The position numbers and the translations under genes are program-made. From Strongylocentrotus droebachiensis (lineage: Eukaryota; Echinodermata; Echinoidea; Camarodonta; Strongylocentrotidae): a stretch of DNA of 64,000 bases. Positions 43,698 to 55,978 of the stretch are shown here, piece by piece (position 1 is the stretch's first letter; every line of letters begins with the position of its first letter). The notes below the pieces were generated by a model. The model had not been told where the DNA came from. It did no database searches and saw nothing but the letters and a program-made list of their open reading frames with translations. The DNA lies in the NCBI GenBank assembly GCA_035222895.1, contig JAVYIG010002526.1, forward strand, positions 62,001 to 126,000, given 5' to 3'.

Positions 43698-44897
43698 CTA
43701 GACATATAATACTTGTTTGGAACAAGTATAGGTGGGCTGGTCAACTAAAATTTGAGACAAAATAGAGCAAAAATAAGCGACATACTGCTTACAAATTCTT
43801 AAAAAACAATATCATGTAGATTCATAACGTGAACTAAATTCACCTTCTATAGGCATAACACGCAAATTATGAAGTTTTTGACATGAGGCCTTTAATCAAA
43901 ATTTTCACTATGTTGACGTCATCAAAATGAAAAATGGATATTACTGCGCTTGTAGAGAATTGTCTTTGCTACAACATATCGAAATTTGGAAGAAAATCGA
44001 TCAATATTTACAGAGATACAATCAATTTTCTATAAATATGCTGACGTCATAATATGCAAATTCGTATTTTGAGTTCCAAGGCCATTATGATGATGTCAAG
44101 ATACACTTAATGGCCAAATGAGACATGGAATCATATCTCCGACTCATACTCTATCTAAATATGAAAACAAATTGAAGGTCACGGTTCATTTCAAAGAGCT
44201 ATAATGGAATTTGTATAGGCATGTTTTTGCCCATATATGCTATGTATTAAAAGAGCTCGCGCGCACTGACATTTATCTTTAATTGACGCTCATCTTGTTA
44301 TTAATGGTCATAAAGAGATAAACATGAAACAAATTCCTCGAAAAAATATGAGAAATATCATGAAAGAAAAAAAAATTGCGATTCTATGTTTTGTAATGGT
44401 GTTACGCGCGAAAACGCGCGCGCATGCTCGTACGCGCGATTTTTTATAAAATGCTTAAAATGACCTAAAACGTATGCAAAATAAATTTGAGACGATTTTG
44501 AGCATTTACATTTTTTGCGCGCGCACTGACGCGCGGACGTACGCGCACGCGCGCGTTTTTAGACCTGAAATTGACCGGATTGATATTGACCTTGCTCATG
44601 ATAAATATGAACGAGAAATGACTTTTGGTTATGAAGATATGATCAAGAGTTGATTTTCAGAAAATTTCACAAAATGGCGCCTAGATAACGTCATCAGTCA
44701 AGGTCAAGGTTGAAAACCTTACTGTGGTTTCTCCATATGCCTATACATATGTGTGCCAAATTTCAAGTTATTTGATTAAGCTTTTTTTAAGTTATCTTGC
44801 TAACAAAAAGTGGGTCGAAATAAGAAAAATAAATAAATAAATAAAGACGATTTTAACAAAAATATAAGGTGGTCTGTATTAGATACAGCCCACCTGA
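43698..44897 (-). mobile_element. Unit 16 (A), complete 1200-bp Helitron with known empty site
   Basis: Removing 43698-44897 joins ...aaataataaa to taaataataaagg... exactly as found uninterrupted at about 45355-45390. There is no target duplication. On the minus strand the element runs TC to CTAG between A and T. Confidence 0.9.
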
Positions 44898-45365
44898 TAA
44901 ATAATAAAGGCGATTTTAACAAAAATATAAGGTGGTCTGTATTAGATACAGCCGCATGCTTGTACCGCGATTTTTTATAAAATGCTTAAAATGACCTGAA
45001 ACGTATGCAAAATAAATTTGAGACGATTTTGAGCATTTAAAATTTTTGCGCGCGCACTGACGCGCGGATGTACGCGCATGCGCGCGTTTTTTGACCTGAA
45101 ATTGACTGGACTGATATTGACCTTGATCATAATAAATATGAATGAGAAATACCTTTTGGTTATGAAGATATGATCATGAGTTTATTTTCAGAAAATTTCA
45201 CAAAATGGCGCCTAGATGACGTCATCAGTCAAGGTCAAGGTTGAAAACCTTACCGTGTCTTGTCCATATGTCTATACATATGTGTGCCAAATATCAAAGC
45301 ATTTGATTAAACCATTTCAAAGTTATCTTGCTAACAAAAAAGTGGGTCGAAATAAGAAAAATAAA
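44898..45365 (-). repeat. Truncated 5' hairpin fused to a partial unit 15 copy
   Basis: A hairpin breaks off at about 44953 within its second arm and continues directly as sequence identical to the internal part of unit 15 (from about 43280 to its linker). This is a recombination junction. The same junction occurs at about 55433, so it predates the 10.5-kb duplication. Confidence 0.85.
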
Positions 45366-45572
45366 TAATAAATAAATAATAAAGGCGATTTTAACAAAAA
45401 TATAAGGTGGTCTGTATTAGATACAGCCCACCTGATAAATAAATAATAAATAATAAAGGCGATTTTAACAAAAATATAAGGTGGTCTGTATTAGATACAG
45501 CCCACCTGATAATAAATAAAGGCAATTTTAACAAAATTATAAGGTGGTCTGTATTAGATACAGCCCACCTGA
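45366..45572 (-). repeat. Three A-type 5' hairpin ends
   Basis: Three segments of about 63-74 bp, the last abutting unit 17. The downstream duplicate (55843-55978) has only two, differing by one 74-bp segment. Confidence 0.8.
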
Positions 45573-46707
45573 CTAGACATATAATACTTGTTTGGAACAA
45601 GTATAGGTGGGCTGGTCAACTAACATTTGAGACAAAATAGAGCAAAAATAAGCGACATACTGCTTACAAATTCTTAAAAGACAATATCATGTAGATTCAT
45701 TACGTGAACGAAATTCACCTTCTATAGTCATAACACGCAAATTATGACATTTCTGACATGAGGCCTTCAATCAGAATTTTCACTCTAATGACGTCATCAA
45801 AATGAAAAAGGGTTATTATTGAACTTGTAGAGAATTATCTTAGCTACAACATATCGAAATTTGGAAGAAAATCGATCAATATTTACAGAGATACAATCAA
45901 TTTTACATAAATATGCTGACGTCATAATATGCAAATTCGTATTTTGAGTTCCAAGGCCATTGTGATGATGTCACGATACACTTAATGGCCAAATGAGACA
46001 TGGAATCATATCTCCGACTCATACTCTATCTAAATATGAAAACAAATTGAAAGTCACGGCTCATTTCAAAGAGTTTTAATGAATTTTGTATAGGCATGTT
46101 TTAGCCCATATACGCTATGTATTAAAAGAGCTCGCGCGCACAGACATTTATCTAGAATTAACGCTCATCTTGTTATTAATGGTCATAAAGAGATAAACAT
46201 GGTATCAAATTCCTTGAAAAAATATGAGAAATATCATGAAAAAAAAAAAAGGCGATTCTATGTTTTTTAATGGTGTTACGCGCGAAAACGCGCGCGCATG
46301 CTTGTACCGCGATTTTTTATAAAATGCTTAAAATGACCTGAAACATATGCAAAATAAATTTGAGACGATTTTGAGCATTTTGAAATTTTGCGCGCGCATT
46401 GACGCGCGGACGTACGCGCACGCGCGCGTTTTTTTACCTGAAATTGACCGGACTGATATTGACCTTGATCATGATAAATATGAATGAGAAATAACCTTTG
46501 GTTATGAAGATATGATCAAGAGTTTATTTTCAGAAAATTTCACAAAATGGCGCCTAGATGACGTCATCAGTCAAGGTCAAGGTTAAAAACCTTACCTTGC
46601 TTTGTTCCTATGCCTATACATATGTGTGCCAAAATTTAAGTTATTTGATTGAGCCATTGTCAAGTTATCTTGCTAACAAAAAAGTGGGTCGAAATAAGAA
46701 AAATAAA
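45573..46707 (-). mobile_element. Unit 17 (A), outer element of nest A-B-A
   Basis: Its closing hairpin ends at 49245. Net length after removing nested unit 18 and its contents is 1213 bp, identical to the net length of units 24 and 26. Confidence 0.85.
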
Positions 46708-47890
46708 CTAGATTTGTAATACTTGTTTGGAACAAGTATAGGTGGGCTGATCCAACAAAAAATTGAGACAAAATAATGGGTACATTTGAGATAGCTTTTT
46801 GTCTCATCTACAACATACTTGAAGTTCAGCGTAAACGAAGCTAAAACGACGTAGATATTGCTCGCGAAAGACGGGAATGTAGAATCGAGTTTTGAGAAAA
46901 AGTCATGTCCCATAGAGAATACACGCAAAATGTAAACAATTGACATGCCTTCTTTAATCGCAAAAATACGCCATGATGCCTTTGTCAAAATGAAAATCGT
47001 GGCAACTGGATTTGTAGAAAATTGTCTCAGCTAAAACATATCAAAATTTGGAAAAAAATCGATCAATATTTACAGAGTTACAATCAATTTTCCATAAATA
47101 TGCTGACGTCATAATATGCAAATTGGAATTTTGAGTTCGGAGGCCATTATGATGACGTCATGAGTTAATTGAGGGTCAAATGAGACATGAAACAATATCT
47201 CCGAATCATACTCTATTAAAATATGAACAAAAATTGGGGTCACCTTGCATCCTAAAGACCTACAATGGATTTTGTATAGGCATGTTTTTGCCCATATATG
47301 CTATGTATTACAAGAGCTCGCGCGCACAGAAATTTATGTTTAACGGTCGATCATTCCGTTATTAATAGTCATAAAGAGACATACATGGTACAATTTGTTT
47401 GTAAAAATATGTGGAATATTATGAAAGAAGAAAAATGGCGATTCTATGTTGCGTAATAGTTTTACGCGCAAAAACGCGCGCGCATGCTCGTACGCGCGAT
47501 TTTTTATAAAATGCTTAGAATGGCCTAAAACGTATGCAAAAAAATTTTGAGACGATTTTGAGCATTTTAAAATTTTGCGCGCGCATTGACGCGCGGATGT
47601 ACGCGCACGCGCGCGTTTTTTGACCTGAAATTGACTGGACGGATATTGACCTCAATCATGATAAATATGAATGAGAAATAGCTCTTGGTTATGAAGATAT
47701 GATCATGTGTTGATTTTTACAAAATGGCGCCTAGATGACGTCATCAGTGAAGGTCAATATTGAAAACGTTATTGTGCTTTGTACATATGCCTTTACATAT
47801 GTGTGCCAAATTTCAAGGCATTTGATTGAGCCATTTTCAAGTTATCTTGCTAACAAAAAAGTGGTTAGAAATAAGAAAAATATTTAATAA
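46708..47890 (-). mobile_element. Unit 18 (B), middle element of nest A-B-A
   Basis: Its B hairpin ends at 49167. Net length without unit 19 is 1252 bp, equal to the uninterrupted copies units 25 and 27. Confidence 0.85.
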
Positions 47891-49098
47891 CTAGACATAA
47901 TACTTGTTTGGAACAAGTATAGGTGGGCTGGTCAACTAACATTTGAGACAAAATAGAGCAAAAATAAGCGAGATACTGCTTAAAAAATCTTAAAAAACAA
48001 TATCATGTAGATTCATTACGTGAACGAAATTCACCTTCTATAGTCATAATACGCAAATTATGAAATTTCTGACATGAGGCCTTTAATCGAAATTTTTACT
48101 CTGATGACGTCATCAAAATGAAAAATGGTGAATATTTTGCTTGTAGAGAATTATCGTAGCTACAACATATCGAAATTTAAAAGAAAATCGATCAATATTT
48201 ACAGAAATACAACCAATTTTCCATAAATATGCTGACGTCATAATATGCAAATTCGTATTTTGAGTTTCAAGGCCATTATGATGATGTCACAATACATTTA
48301 ATGGCAAAATGAGACATGGAATCATATCCCCGCCTCATATATCTAAATATGAAAAAAAATTGGGGGTCCAGTTCCATCCCAAAGAGTTATAATGGAATTT
48401 GTATAGGCATGTTTTTGCCCATATATGTTATGTATTAAAAGAGCTCGCGCGCGCCGACATTTATCTTGAATTGACGCTCATCTTGTTATTAATGGTCATA
48501 AAGAGATAAACATGGTATCAAATTCCTCGAAAAAATATGAGATATATCATGAAAGAAAAAAAAATGGCGATTCTATGTTTTGTAATGGTGTTACGCGCGA
48601 AAACGCGCGCGCATGCGCGTGTGCGCGATTTTTTTATCAAATGCTTAAAATGACCTGAAACGTATGCAAAATAAATTTGAGACGATTCTCAGCATTATAA
48701 AATTTTGCGCGCGCACTGACGCGCGGACGTACGCGCACGCACGCGTTTTTTGACATGAAATTGACCGGACTGATATTGACCTTGATCATGATAAATATGA
48801 ATGAGAAATGATTTACCGTTATGAAAATATGATCATGAGTAAATTTTCAGAAAATTTCACAAAATGGCGCCTAGATGACGTCATCAGTCAAGGTCAAGGT
48901 TGAAAACTTTACCGTGTTTTGTCCATATGCCTATACATATGTGTGCCAAATTTCAAGATATTTGGTTGAACCATTTCAAAGTTATCTTGGTAACAAAAAA
49001 GTGGGTAGAATTAAGAAAAATAAATAATAAATAAATAATAAATAAAGACGATTTTAACAAAAATATAAGGTGGTCTGTATTAGATACAGCCCACCTGA
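47891..49098 (-). mobile_element. Unit 19 (A), complete 1208-bp Helitron with known empty sites
   Basis: The duplicates at about 58284-58330 and 60886-60932 have the uninterrupted target. Joining ...aaatatttaataa and taataataaat... reproduces it base for base. There is no target duplication. The spacer between 3' hairpin and CTAG is 5 nt here. Confidence 0.95.
48105..48896. promoter_or_regulatory. Recurring CRE-like and FTZ-F1/ERR-like motifs (example unit 19)
   Basis: TGACGTCA occurs at 48105-48112, 48233-48240 and 48876-48883. TGACCTTGA (48777-48785) and its reverse complement TCAAGGTCA (48888-48896) face each other about 110 bp apart. Most units keep these five sites in the same order. 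The first is the CREB/ATF palindrome and the second the monomeric orphan nuclear-receptor site. Binding is untested. Confidence 0.5.
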
Positions 49099-49535
49099 TA
49101 ATAATAAATAATAAAGGCAATTCTAACGAAATTATAAGGTGGTCTGTACGATATACAGCCCACCTGATAAATAATAAATAAATAATAAATAAAGGCGATT
49201 TTAACAAAAATATAAGGTGGTCTGTATTAGATACAGCCCACCTGATAAATAATAAATAATAAAGGCGATTTTAACAAAAATATAAGGTGGTCTGTATTAG
49301 ATACAGCCCACCTGATAAATAAATAATAAATAATAAAGGCGATTTTAACAAAAATATAAGGTGGTCTGTATTATATACAGCCCACCTGATAATAAAGAAT
49401 AAATAATAAAGGCGATTTTAACAAAAATATAAGGTGGTCTGTATTAGATACAGCCCACCTGATAATAAAGAATAAATAATAAAGGCGATTTTAACAAAAA
49501 TATAAGGTGGTCTGTATTAGATACAGCCCACCTGA
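49099..49535 (-). repeat. Six orphan 5' hairpin ends (B, A, A, A, A, A)
   Basis: The first (B, ends 49167) closes unit 18 and the second (A, ends 49245) closes unit 17. Four further A-type hairpins have no adjacent partner. One has the loop variant TATTATATAC. The last abuts unit 20. Confidence 0.8.
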
Positions 49536-50801
49536 CTAGATTTGTAATACTTGTTTGGAACAAGTATAGGTGGGCTGATCCAACAAAAAATTGAGACAAA
49601 ATGAAGGGTACATTTGAGATAGCTTTTTGTCTCAGCTACAACATACTCGAAGTTCAGCGTAAATGAAGCTAAAACGACATAGATATTGCTCGCGAAAGAC
49701 GGGAATGTAGAATCAAGTTTTGAGAAAAAGTCATGTCCCATAGAGAATACACGCAAAATGTGAAAAATTGACATGCCTCCTTTAATCGCAAAAAATACGC
49801 CATGATGCCTTTGTCAAAAAGAAAAATCGTGGCGACTAGATTTGTAGAAAATTGTCTCAGCTAGAACATATCAAAATTTTGAAGAAAATTGATTAATTTT
49901 TTACAAAGATACAATCAATTTTCCAAAAATATGCTGACGTCATAATTTGCAAATTGAAATTTTGAGTTCGGAGGCCATTATGATGACGTCATGAGTTAAT
50001 TGAGGGTCAAATGAGACATGAAATCATATCTCCGATTCATACATAATCAAAATATGAAAAAAAATTGGGGTCACCTTGCATCCTAAAGAGCTACAATGGA
50101 TTTTGCATAGGCATGTTTTTGCCCATATATGCTTTTTTTTATACAAGAGCTCGCGCGCACGGAAATTTATGTTTAACGGTCGATCATTCCGTCATTAATA
50201 GTCATAAAGAGATAAACATGCTATCAATTTGTTTGTAAAAATGTGTGGAATATTATGAAAGAAACAAAATGGCAATTCTATGTTGTGCAATAGTTTTACG
50301 CGCGAAAACGCGCACGCATGCGCGTATGCGCGTGTGCGCGATTTTTTTATAAAATGCTTAGAATGGCTTAAAAAGTGCAAAATGATTTTGAGACGATTTT
50401 GAGCATTTCAAAATTTTACGCGCGCATTGACGCGCGGATGTACGCGCACGCGCGCGTTTTTTGAGCTGCAATTGACCAGACGGATATTGACCTTGATCAT
50501 GATAAATATGAATGAGAAATACCTTTTGGTTATGAAGATATGATCATGAGTTGAATTTCGTAAAATTTTACAAAATGGTGCCTAGATGACGTCATCAGTC
50601 AAGGTCAAGGTTGAAAAAATTTCTGTGCCTTGAACATATGCCTATATATAATTGTGCTAAATTTCAAGGCATTTGATTGAGCCATTTTCAAGTTATCTTG
50701 CCAACAAAAAAGTGGTTAGAAATAAGAAAAATATTTAATAATAAATAAAGGCAATTCTAACGAAATTATAAGGTGGTCTGTACGTTATACAGCCCACCTG
50801 C
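49536..50801 (-). mobile_element. Unit 20 (B), complete, about 1266 bp
   Basis: Uninterrupted from CTAGATTT to a B hairpin (loop ACGTT). The terminal dinucleotide next to the hairpin is CT instead of GA on the plus strand, so its Helitron 5' TC is mutated. Confidence 0.8.
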
Positions 50802-51045
50802 TAAATAATAATAAATAAAGGCAATTTTAACAAAATTATAAGGTGGTCTGTATTAGATACAGCCCACCTGATAATAATAAAGGCAATTTTAACAAAATTA
50901 TAAGGTGGTCTGTATTAGATACAGCCCACCTGATAAAGGCAATTTTAACAAAATTATAAGGTGGTCTGTATTAGATACAGCCCACCTGATAAAGGCAATT
51001 TTAACAAAATTATAAGGTGGTCTGTATTAGATACAGCCCACCTGA
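50802..51045 (-). repeat. Four A-type 5' hairpin ends in tight tandem
   Basis: Repeat length shrinks to about 58 bp, with almost no A/T linker between the last copies (gataaaggcaatttt...cacct), and those copies are identical. Local tandem amplification is likely here. Confidence 0.8.
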
Positions 51046-52954
51046 CTAGACATATAATACTTGTTTGGTACAAGTATAGGTGGGCTGGTCAACTAAAATT
51101 TGAGACGAAATAGAGCAAAAATAAGCGAGATACTGCTAAAAAGACAAGGTCATGTAGATTCATGATGTGAACGAAATTGATAATAATGATGATCATGATG
51201 ATGTCGATGATGATTATCATCATTATGAGAATGATGATCATGATGATATTGATGATGATGATGATCATGAGCCTGATCCTGACATCTTATTGAAAAAATG
51301 AGGGATGATTAAGATAGCATATAGTCTCAGCTACAACATATTTAAAAATCAACAAAATCCAAGCAGAAATAACGGCGTTATTGCTGGCAAAAGACAGGAA
51401 TGTAGAATCCAGATTTGAGAAAAAGTCATCTCCCATAGGGATTACACGCAAAAAGTAATGGATCAAGTGAAAATAGTGTAATAATAAAGTAAAGAGGGGT
51501 GTTTATTACATTTGCGATTCTACGTGTTTTAATAATCAAAGTAGATGGTACAGTGAAAGGCCAAAAAGAAGAAAAAAAGGGAAGAACAAAATTCTTGGAG
51601 ACGCCCGGACTCGAACCAGGGACCTCGAGGTAGGAAGTCAAATGCGTTACCGATATACCAAAACATTTCCCATAGCGATTACACGTAAACGAAAAATGGA
51701 ATTCTCAAATCCCACTTTGCAAGTGAAATATTAGCATGATCCCGGCATTTGATCGAAAAATAAAGGGCACACTTGTGATAGCTTATTGTCTCAGCTACAA
51801 CATACTCAAAGTTTAACAGAAACGAAACTAAAACGACGGAGATATTGCTCGCGAAAGACGGGAATGTAGAATCCAGTTTTGAGGAAAAGTCATGTCCCAT
51901 AGAGAATACACGCAAAATGTGAAGAATTGACATGCCTACTTTAATCGCTAAAATACGGCATGATGCCTTTGTCAAAATGAAAAATGGTTATAATTGAGCT
52001 TGTAGATAATTATTTTAACTACATCATATCGAAATTTGGAAGAAAATCGATCAATATTTACAGAGATACAATCAATTTTACATAAATATGCTGACGTCAT
52101 AATATGCAAATTCGTATTTTTAGTTCCAAGGCCATTATGATGATGTCACGATACATTTAATGGCCAAATGAGACATGAAATCATATTTCCGACACATACT
52201 CTATCTAAATATGAAAAAAAATTGAAGGTCCCGGTTTATTCCAAAGAGCTATAATATATTTTGTATAGGCATGTTTTTGCCCATATATGCTATGCATTAA
52301 AAGAGCCCGCGCGCACGGACCATTATCTTGAATGGACGCTCATCTTGTAATTAATGGTCATAAAGAGATAAACATGGTATCAAATTCCTCGAAAAAATAT
52401 GAGAAATATCATGAAGAAAAAAAATGACGATTCTATGTTGTGTAATAGTGTAACGCGCGAAAACGCGCGCCCATGCGCGTGTGCGCGATTTTTTATAAAA
52501 TGCTTAGAATGACCTGAAACGTATGCAAAATAAATTTGAGACGATTTTGAGCATTTAAAAATTTTGCGCGCGCACTGACGCGCGGACGTACGCGCACGCG
52601 CGTGTTTTTTGACATGAAATTGATCGGACTGATATTGACCTTGATCATGATAAATATGAATGAGCAATACCTTTTGGTTATGAAGATATGATCATGAGTT
52701 AATTCTCAGAAAATTTCACAAAATGGCGCCTAGATGACGTCATCAGTCGAGGTTAAGGTTGAAAACCTTACTTTGTTTTGTCCATATGCCTATACATATG
52801 TGTGCCAAATTTCAATTTATTTGATTAAGCCATTTTCAAGTTATCTTGCTAACAAAAAAGTGGTTACAATTAAGAAAAATAAATAATAAAGAAATAAATA
52901 AAGGCGATTTTAACAAAAATATAAGGTGGTCTGTATTAGATACAGCCCACCTGA
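51046..52954 (-). mobile_element. Unit 21 (mosaic A/B/C) with microsatellite and tRNA-derived segment
   Basis: It has an A-type start with the 3' hairpin altered (TTTGGT). A gat/atg microsatellite follows (51178-51260), then B-like sequence, a tRNA-derived segment, B-like sequence again and finally an A-type end. The A hairpin ends at 52954. It is mosaic, from recombination or stepwise capture. Confidence 0.75.
51594..51672 (-). repeat. tRNA-derived segment, second copy
   Basis: The minus strand has the same B box GGTTCGAGTCC and A-box-like TGGTATATCGG as at 35444. The presumed anticodon loop differs (CCT) and the acceptor stem pairs worse. Confidence 0.6.
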
Positions 52955-53030
52955 TAATAAAGAATAATAATAAATAAAGGCAATTTTAACAAAAATATAA
53001 GGTGGTCTGTATTAGATACAGCCCACCTGA
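52955..53030 (-). repeat. Orphan A-type 5' hairpin end
   Basis: One linker-plus-hairpin segment, abutting unit 22. Confidence 0.75.
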
Positions 53031-54172
53031 CTAGACATAATACTTGTTTGGAACAAGTATAGGTGGGCTGGTCAACTAAAATTTGAGACAAAATAGAGCA
53101 AAAATAAGCGACATACTGCTTACAAATTCTTAAAAAACAATATCATGTAGATTCATTACGTGAACTAAATTCACCTTCTATAGGCATAACACGCAAATTA
53201 TGAAGTTTTTGACATGAGGCCTTTAATCAAAATTTTTACTATGATGACGTCATCAAAATGAAAAATAGTTATTACTGCGCTTGTAGAGAATTGTCTTAGC
53301 TACAACATATCGAAATTTTGAAGAAAATTGATCAATATTTACAGAGATACAATCAATTTTACATAAATATGCTGACGTCATAATATGCAAATTCGTATTT
53401 TGAGTTCCAAGGCCATTGTGATGATGTCACGATACACTTAATGGCCAAATGAGACATGGAATCATATTTCCGACTCATACTCTATCTAAATATGAAAAAA
53501 AATTGAGGATTCCGGTGCATTCCAAAGAGCTATAACGGATTTTGTATAGGCATGTTTTTGCCCATATATGCTATGTATTAAAAGAGCTCGCGCGCACTGA
53601 CATTTATCTTGAATTTACGCTCATCTTGTTAATAATGGTCATAAAGAGATAAACATGGTATCAAATTCCTTGAAAAAATATGAGAAATATCATGGAAGAA
53701 AAAAAAATGGCGATTCTATGTTTGTTAATGGTGTTACGCGCGAAAACGCGCGCGCATGCTTGTACCGCGATTTTTTATAAAATGCTTAAAATGACCTGAA
53801 ACGTATGCAAAATAAATTTGAGACGATTTTGAGCATTTAAAATTTTTGCGCGCGCACTGACGCGCGGATGTACGCGCATGCGCGCGTTTTTTGACCTGAA
53901 ATTGACTGGACTGATATTGACCTTGATCATAATAAATATGAATGAGAAATACCTTTTGGTTATGAAGATATGATCATGAGTTTATTTTCAGAAAATTTCA
54001 CAAAATGGCGCCTAGATGACGTCATCAGTCAAGGTCAAGGTTGAAAACCTTACCGTGTCTTGTCCATATGTCTATACATATGTGTGCCAAATATCAAAGC
54101 ATTTGATTAAACCATTTCAAAGTTATCTTGCTAACAAAAAAGTGGGTCGAAATAAGAAAAATAAATAATAAA
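53031..54172 (-). mobile_element. Unit 22 (A), duplicate of unit 15
   Basis: Starts CTAGACATAA, one dinucleotide shorter in the spacer than unit 15. Cut by unit 23 exactly as unit 15 is by unit 16. Confidence 0.8.
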
Positions 54173-55377
54173 CTAGACATATAATACTTGTTTGGAACAA
54201 GTATAGGTGGGCTGGTCAACTAAAATTTGAGACAAAATAGAGCAAAAATAAGCGACATACTGCTTACAAATTCTTAAAAAACAATATCATGTAGATTCAT
54301 AACGTGAACTAAATTCACCTTCTATAGGCATAACACGCAAATTATGAAGTTTTTGACATGAGGCCTTTAATCAAAATTTTCACTATGTTGACGTCATCAA
54401 AATGAAAAATGGATATTACTGCGCTTGTAGAGAATTGTCTTTGCTACAACATATCGAAATTTGGAAGAAAATCGATCAATATTTACAGAGATACAATCAA
54501 TTTTCTATAAATATGCTGACGTCATAATATGCAAATTCGTATTTTGAGTTCCAAGGCCATTATGATGATGTCAAGATACACTTAATGGCCAAATGAGACA
54601 TGGAATCATATCTCCGACTCATACTCTATCTAATCTAAATATGAAAACAAATTGAAGGTCACGGTTCATTTCAAAGAGCTATAATGGAATTTGTATAGGC
54701 ATGTTTTTGCCCATATATGCTATGTATTAAAAGAGCTCGCGCGCACTGACATTTATCTTTAATTGACGCTCATCTTGTTATTAATGGTCATAAAGAGATA
54801 AACATGAAACAAATTCCTCGAAAAAATATGAGAAATATCATGAAAGAAAAAAAAATTGCGATTCTATGTTTTGTAATGGTGTTACGCGCGAAAACGCGCG
54901 CGCATGCTCGTACGCGCGATTTTTTATAAAATGCTTAAAATGACCTAAAACGTATGCAAAATAAATTTGAGACGATTTTGAGCATTTACATTTTTTGCGC
55001 GCGCACTGACGCGCGGACGTACGCGCACGCGCGCGTTTTTAGACCTGAAATTGACCGGATTGATATTGACCTTGCTCATGATAAATATGAACGAGAAATG
55101 ACTTTTGGTTATGAAGATATGATCAAGAGTTGATTTTCAGAAAATTTCACAAAATGGCGCCTAGATGACGTCATCAGTCAAGGTCAAGGTTGAAAACCTT
55201 ACTGTGGTTTCTCCATATGCCTATACATATGTGTGCCAAATTTCAAGTTATTTGATTAAGCTTTTTTTAAGTTATCTTGCTAACAAAAAGTGGGTCGAAA
55301 TAAGAAAAATAAATAAATAAATAAAGACGATTTTAACAAAAATATAAGGTGGTCTGTATTAGATACAGCCCACCTGA
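54173..55377 (-). mobile_element. Unit 23 (A), duplicate of unit 16
   Basis: 1205 bp; differs from unit 16 mainly by a 5-bp duplication (taatc) at about 54630. Confidence 0.85.
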
Positions 55378-55978
55378 TAAATAATAAAGGCGATTTTAAC
55401 AAAAATATAAGGTGGTCTGTATTAGATACAGCCGCATGCTTGTACCGCGATTTTTTATAAAATGCTTAAAATGACCTGAAACGTATGCAAAATAAATTTG
55501 AGACGATTTTGAGCATTTAAAATTTTTGCGCGCGCACTGACGCGCGGATGTACGCGCATGCGCGCGTTTTTTGACCTGAAATTGACTGGACTGATATTGA
55601 CCTTGATCATAATAAATATGAATGAGAAATACCTTTTGGTTATGAAGATATGATCATGAGTTTATTTTCAGAAAATTTCACAAAATGGCGCCTAGATGAC
55701 GTCATCAGTCAAGGTCAAGGTTGAAAACCTTACCGTGTCTTGTCCATATGTCTATACATATGTGTGCCAAATATCAAAGCATTTGATTAAACCATTTCAA
55801 AGTTATCTTGCTAACAAAAAAGTGGGTCGAAATAAGAAAAATAAATAATAAATAAATAATAAAGGCGATTTTAACAAAAATATAAGGTGGTCTGTATTAG
55901 ATACAGCCCACCTGATAATAAATAAAGGCAATTTTAACAAAATTATAAGGTGGTCTGTATTAGATACAGCCCACCTGA
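55378..55978 (-). repeat. Truncated hairpin, partial unit and two 5' hairpin ends
   Basis: Duplicate of 44898-45572 with the same fused junction at about 55433, and one hairpin segment fewer. Confidence 0.8.

Larger units (their letters stand above)
42554..53030. repeat. Segmental duplication, copy 1 (about 10.5 kb)
   Basis: The block from unit 15 to just before unit 22 recurs from 53031 onward. Offsets between matching positions are 10475 at the start, 10480 after a 5-bp duplication, 10406 after loss of one 74-bp hairpin segment, 13008 after a 2602-bp tandem repeat, then 11800 after absence of the 1208-bp unit 19. Matching stretches are nearly identical. Confidence 0.9.

Noticed and set aside
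46665-46988. Repeated 107-residue and similar minus-strand frames in array units as proteins
   Set aside because: They span unit junctions, differ between units by frame-destroying changes, and are identical only where the DNA was recently duplicated.
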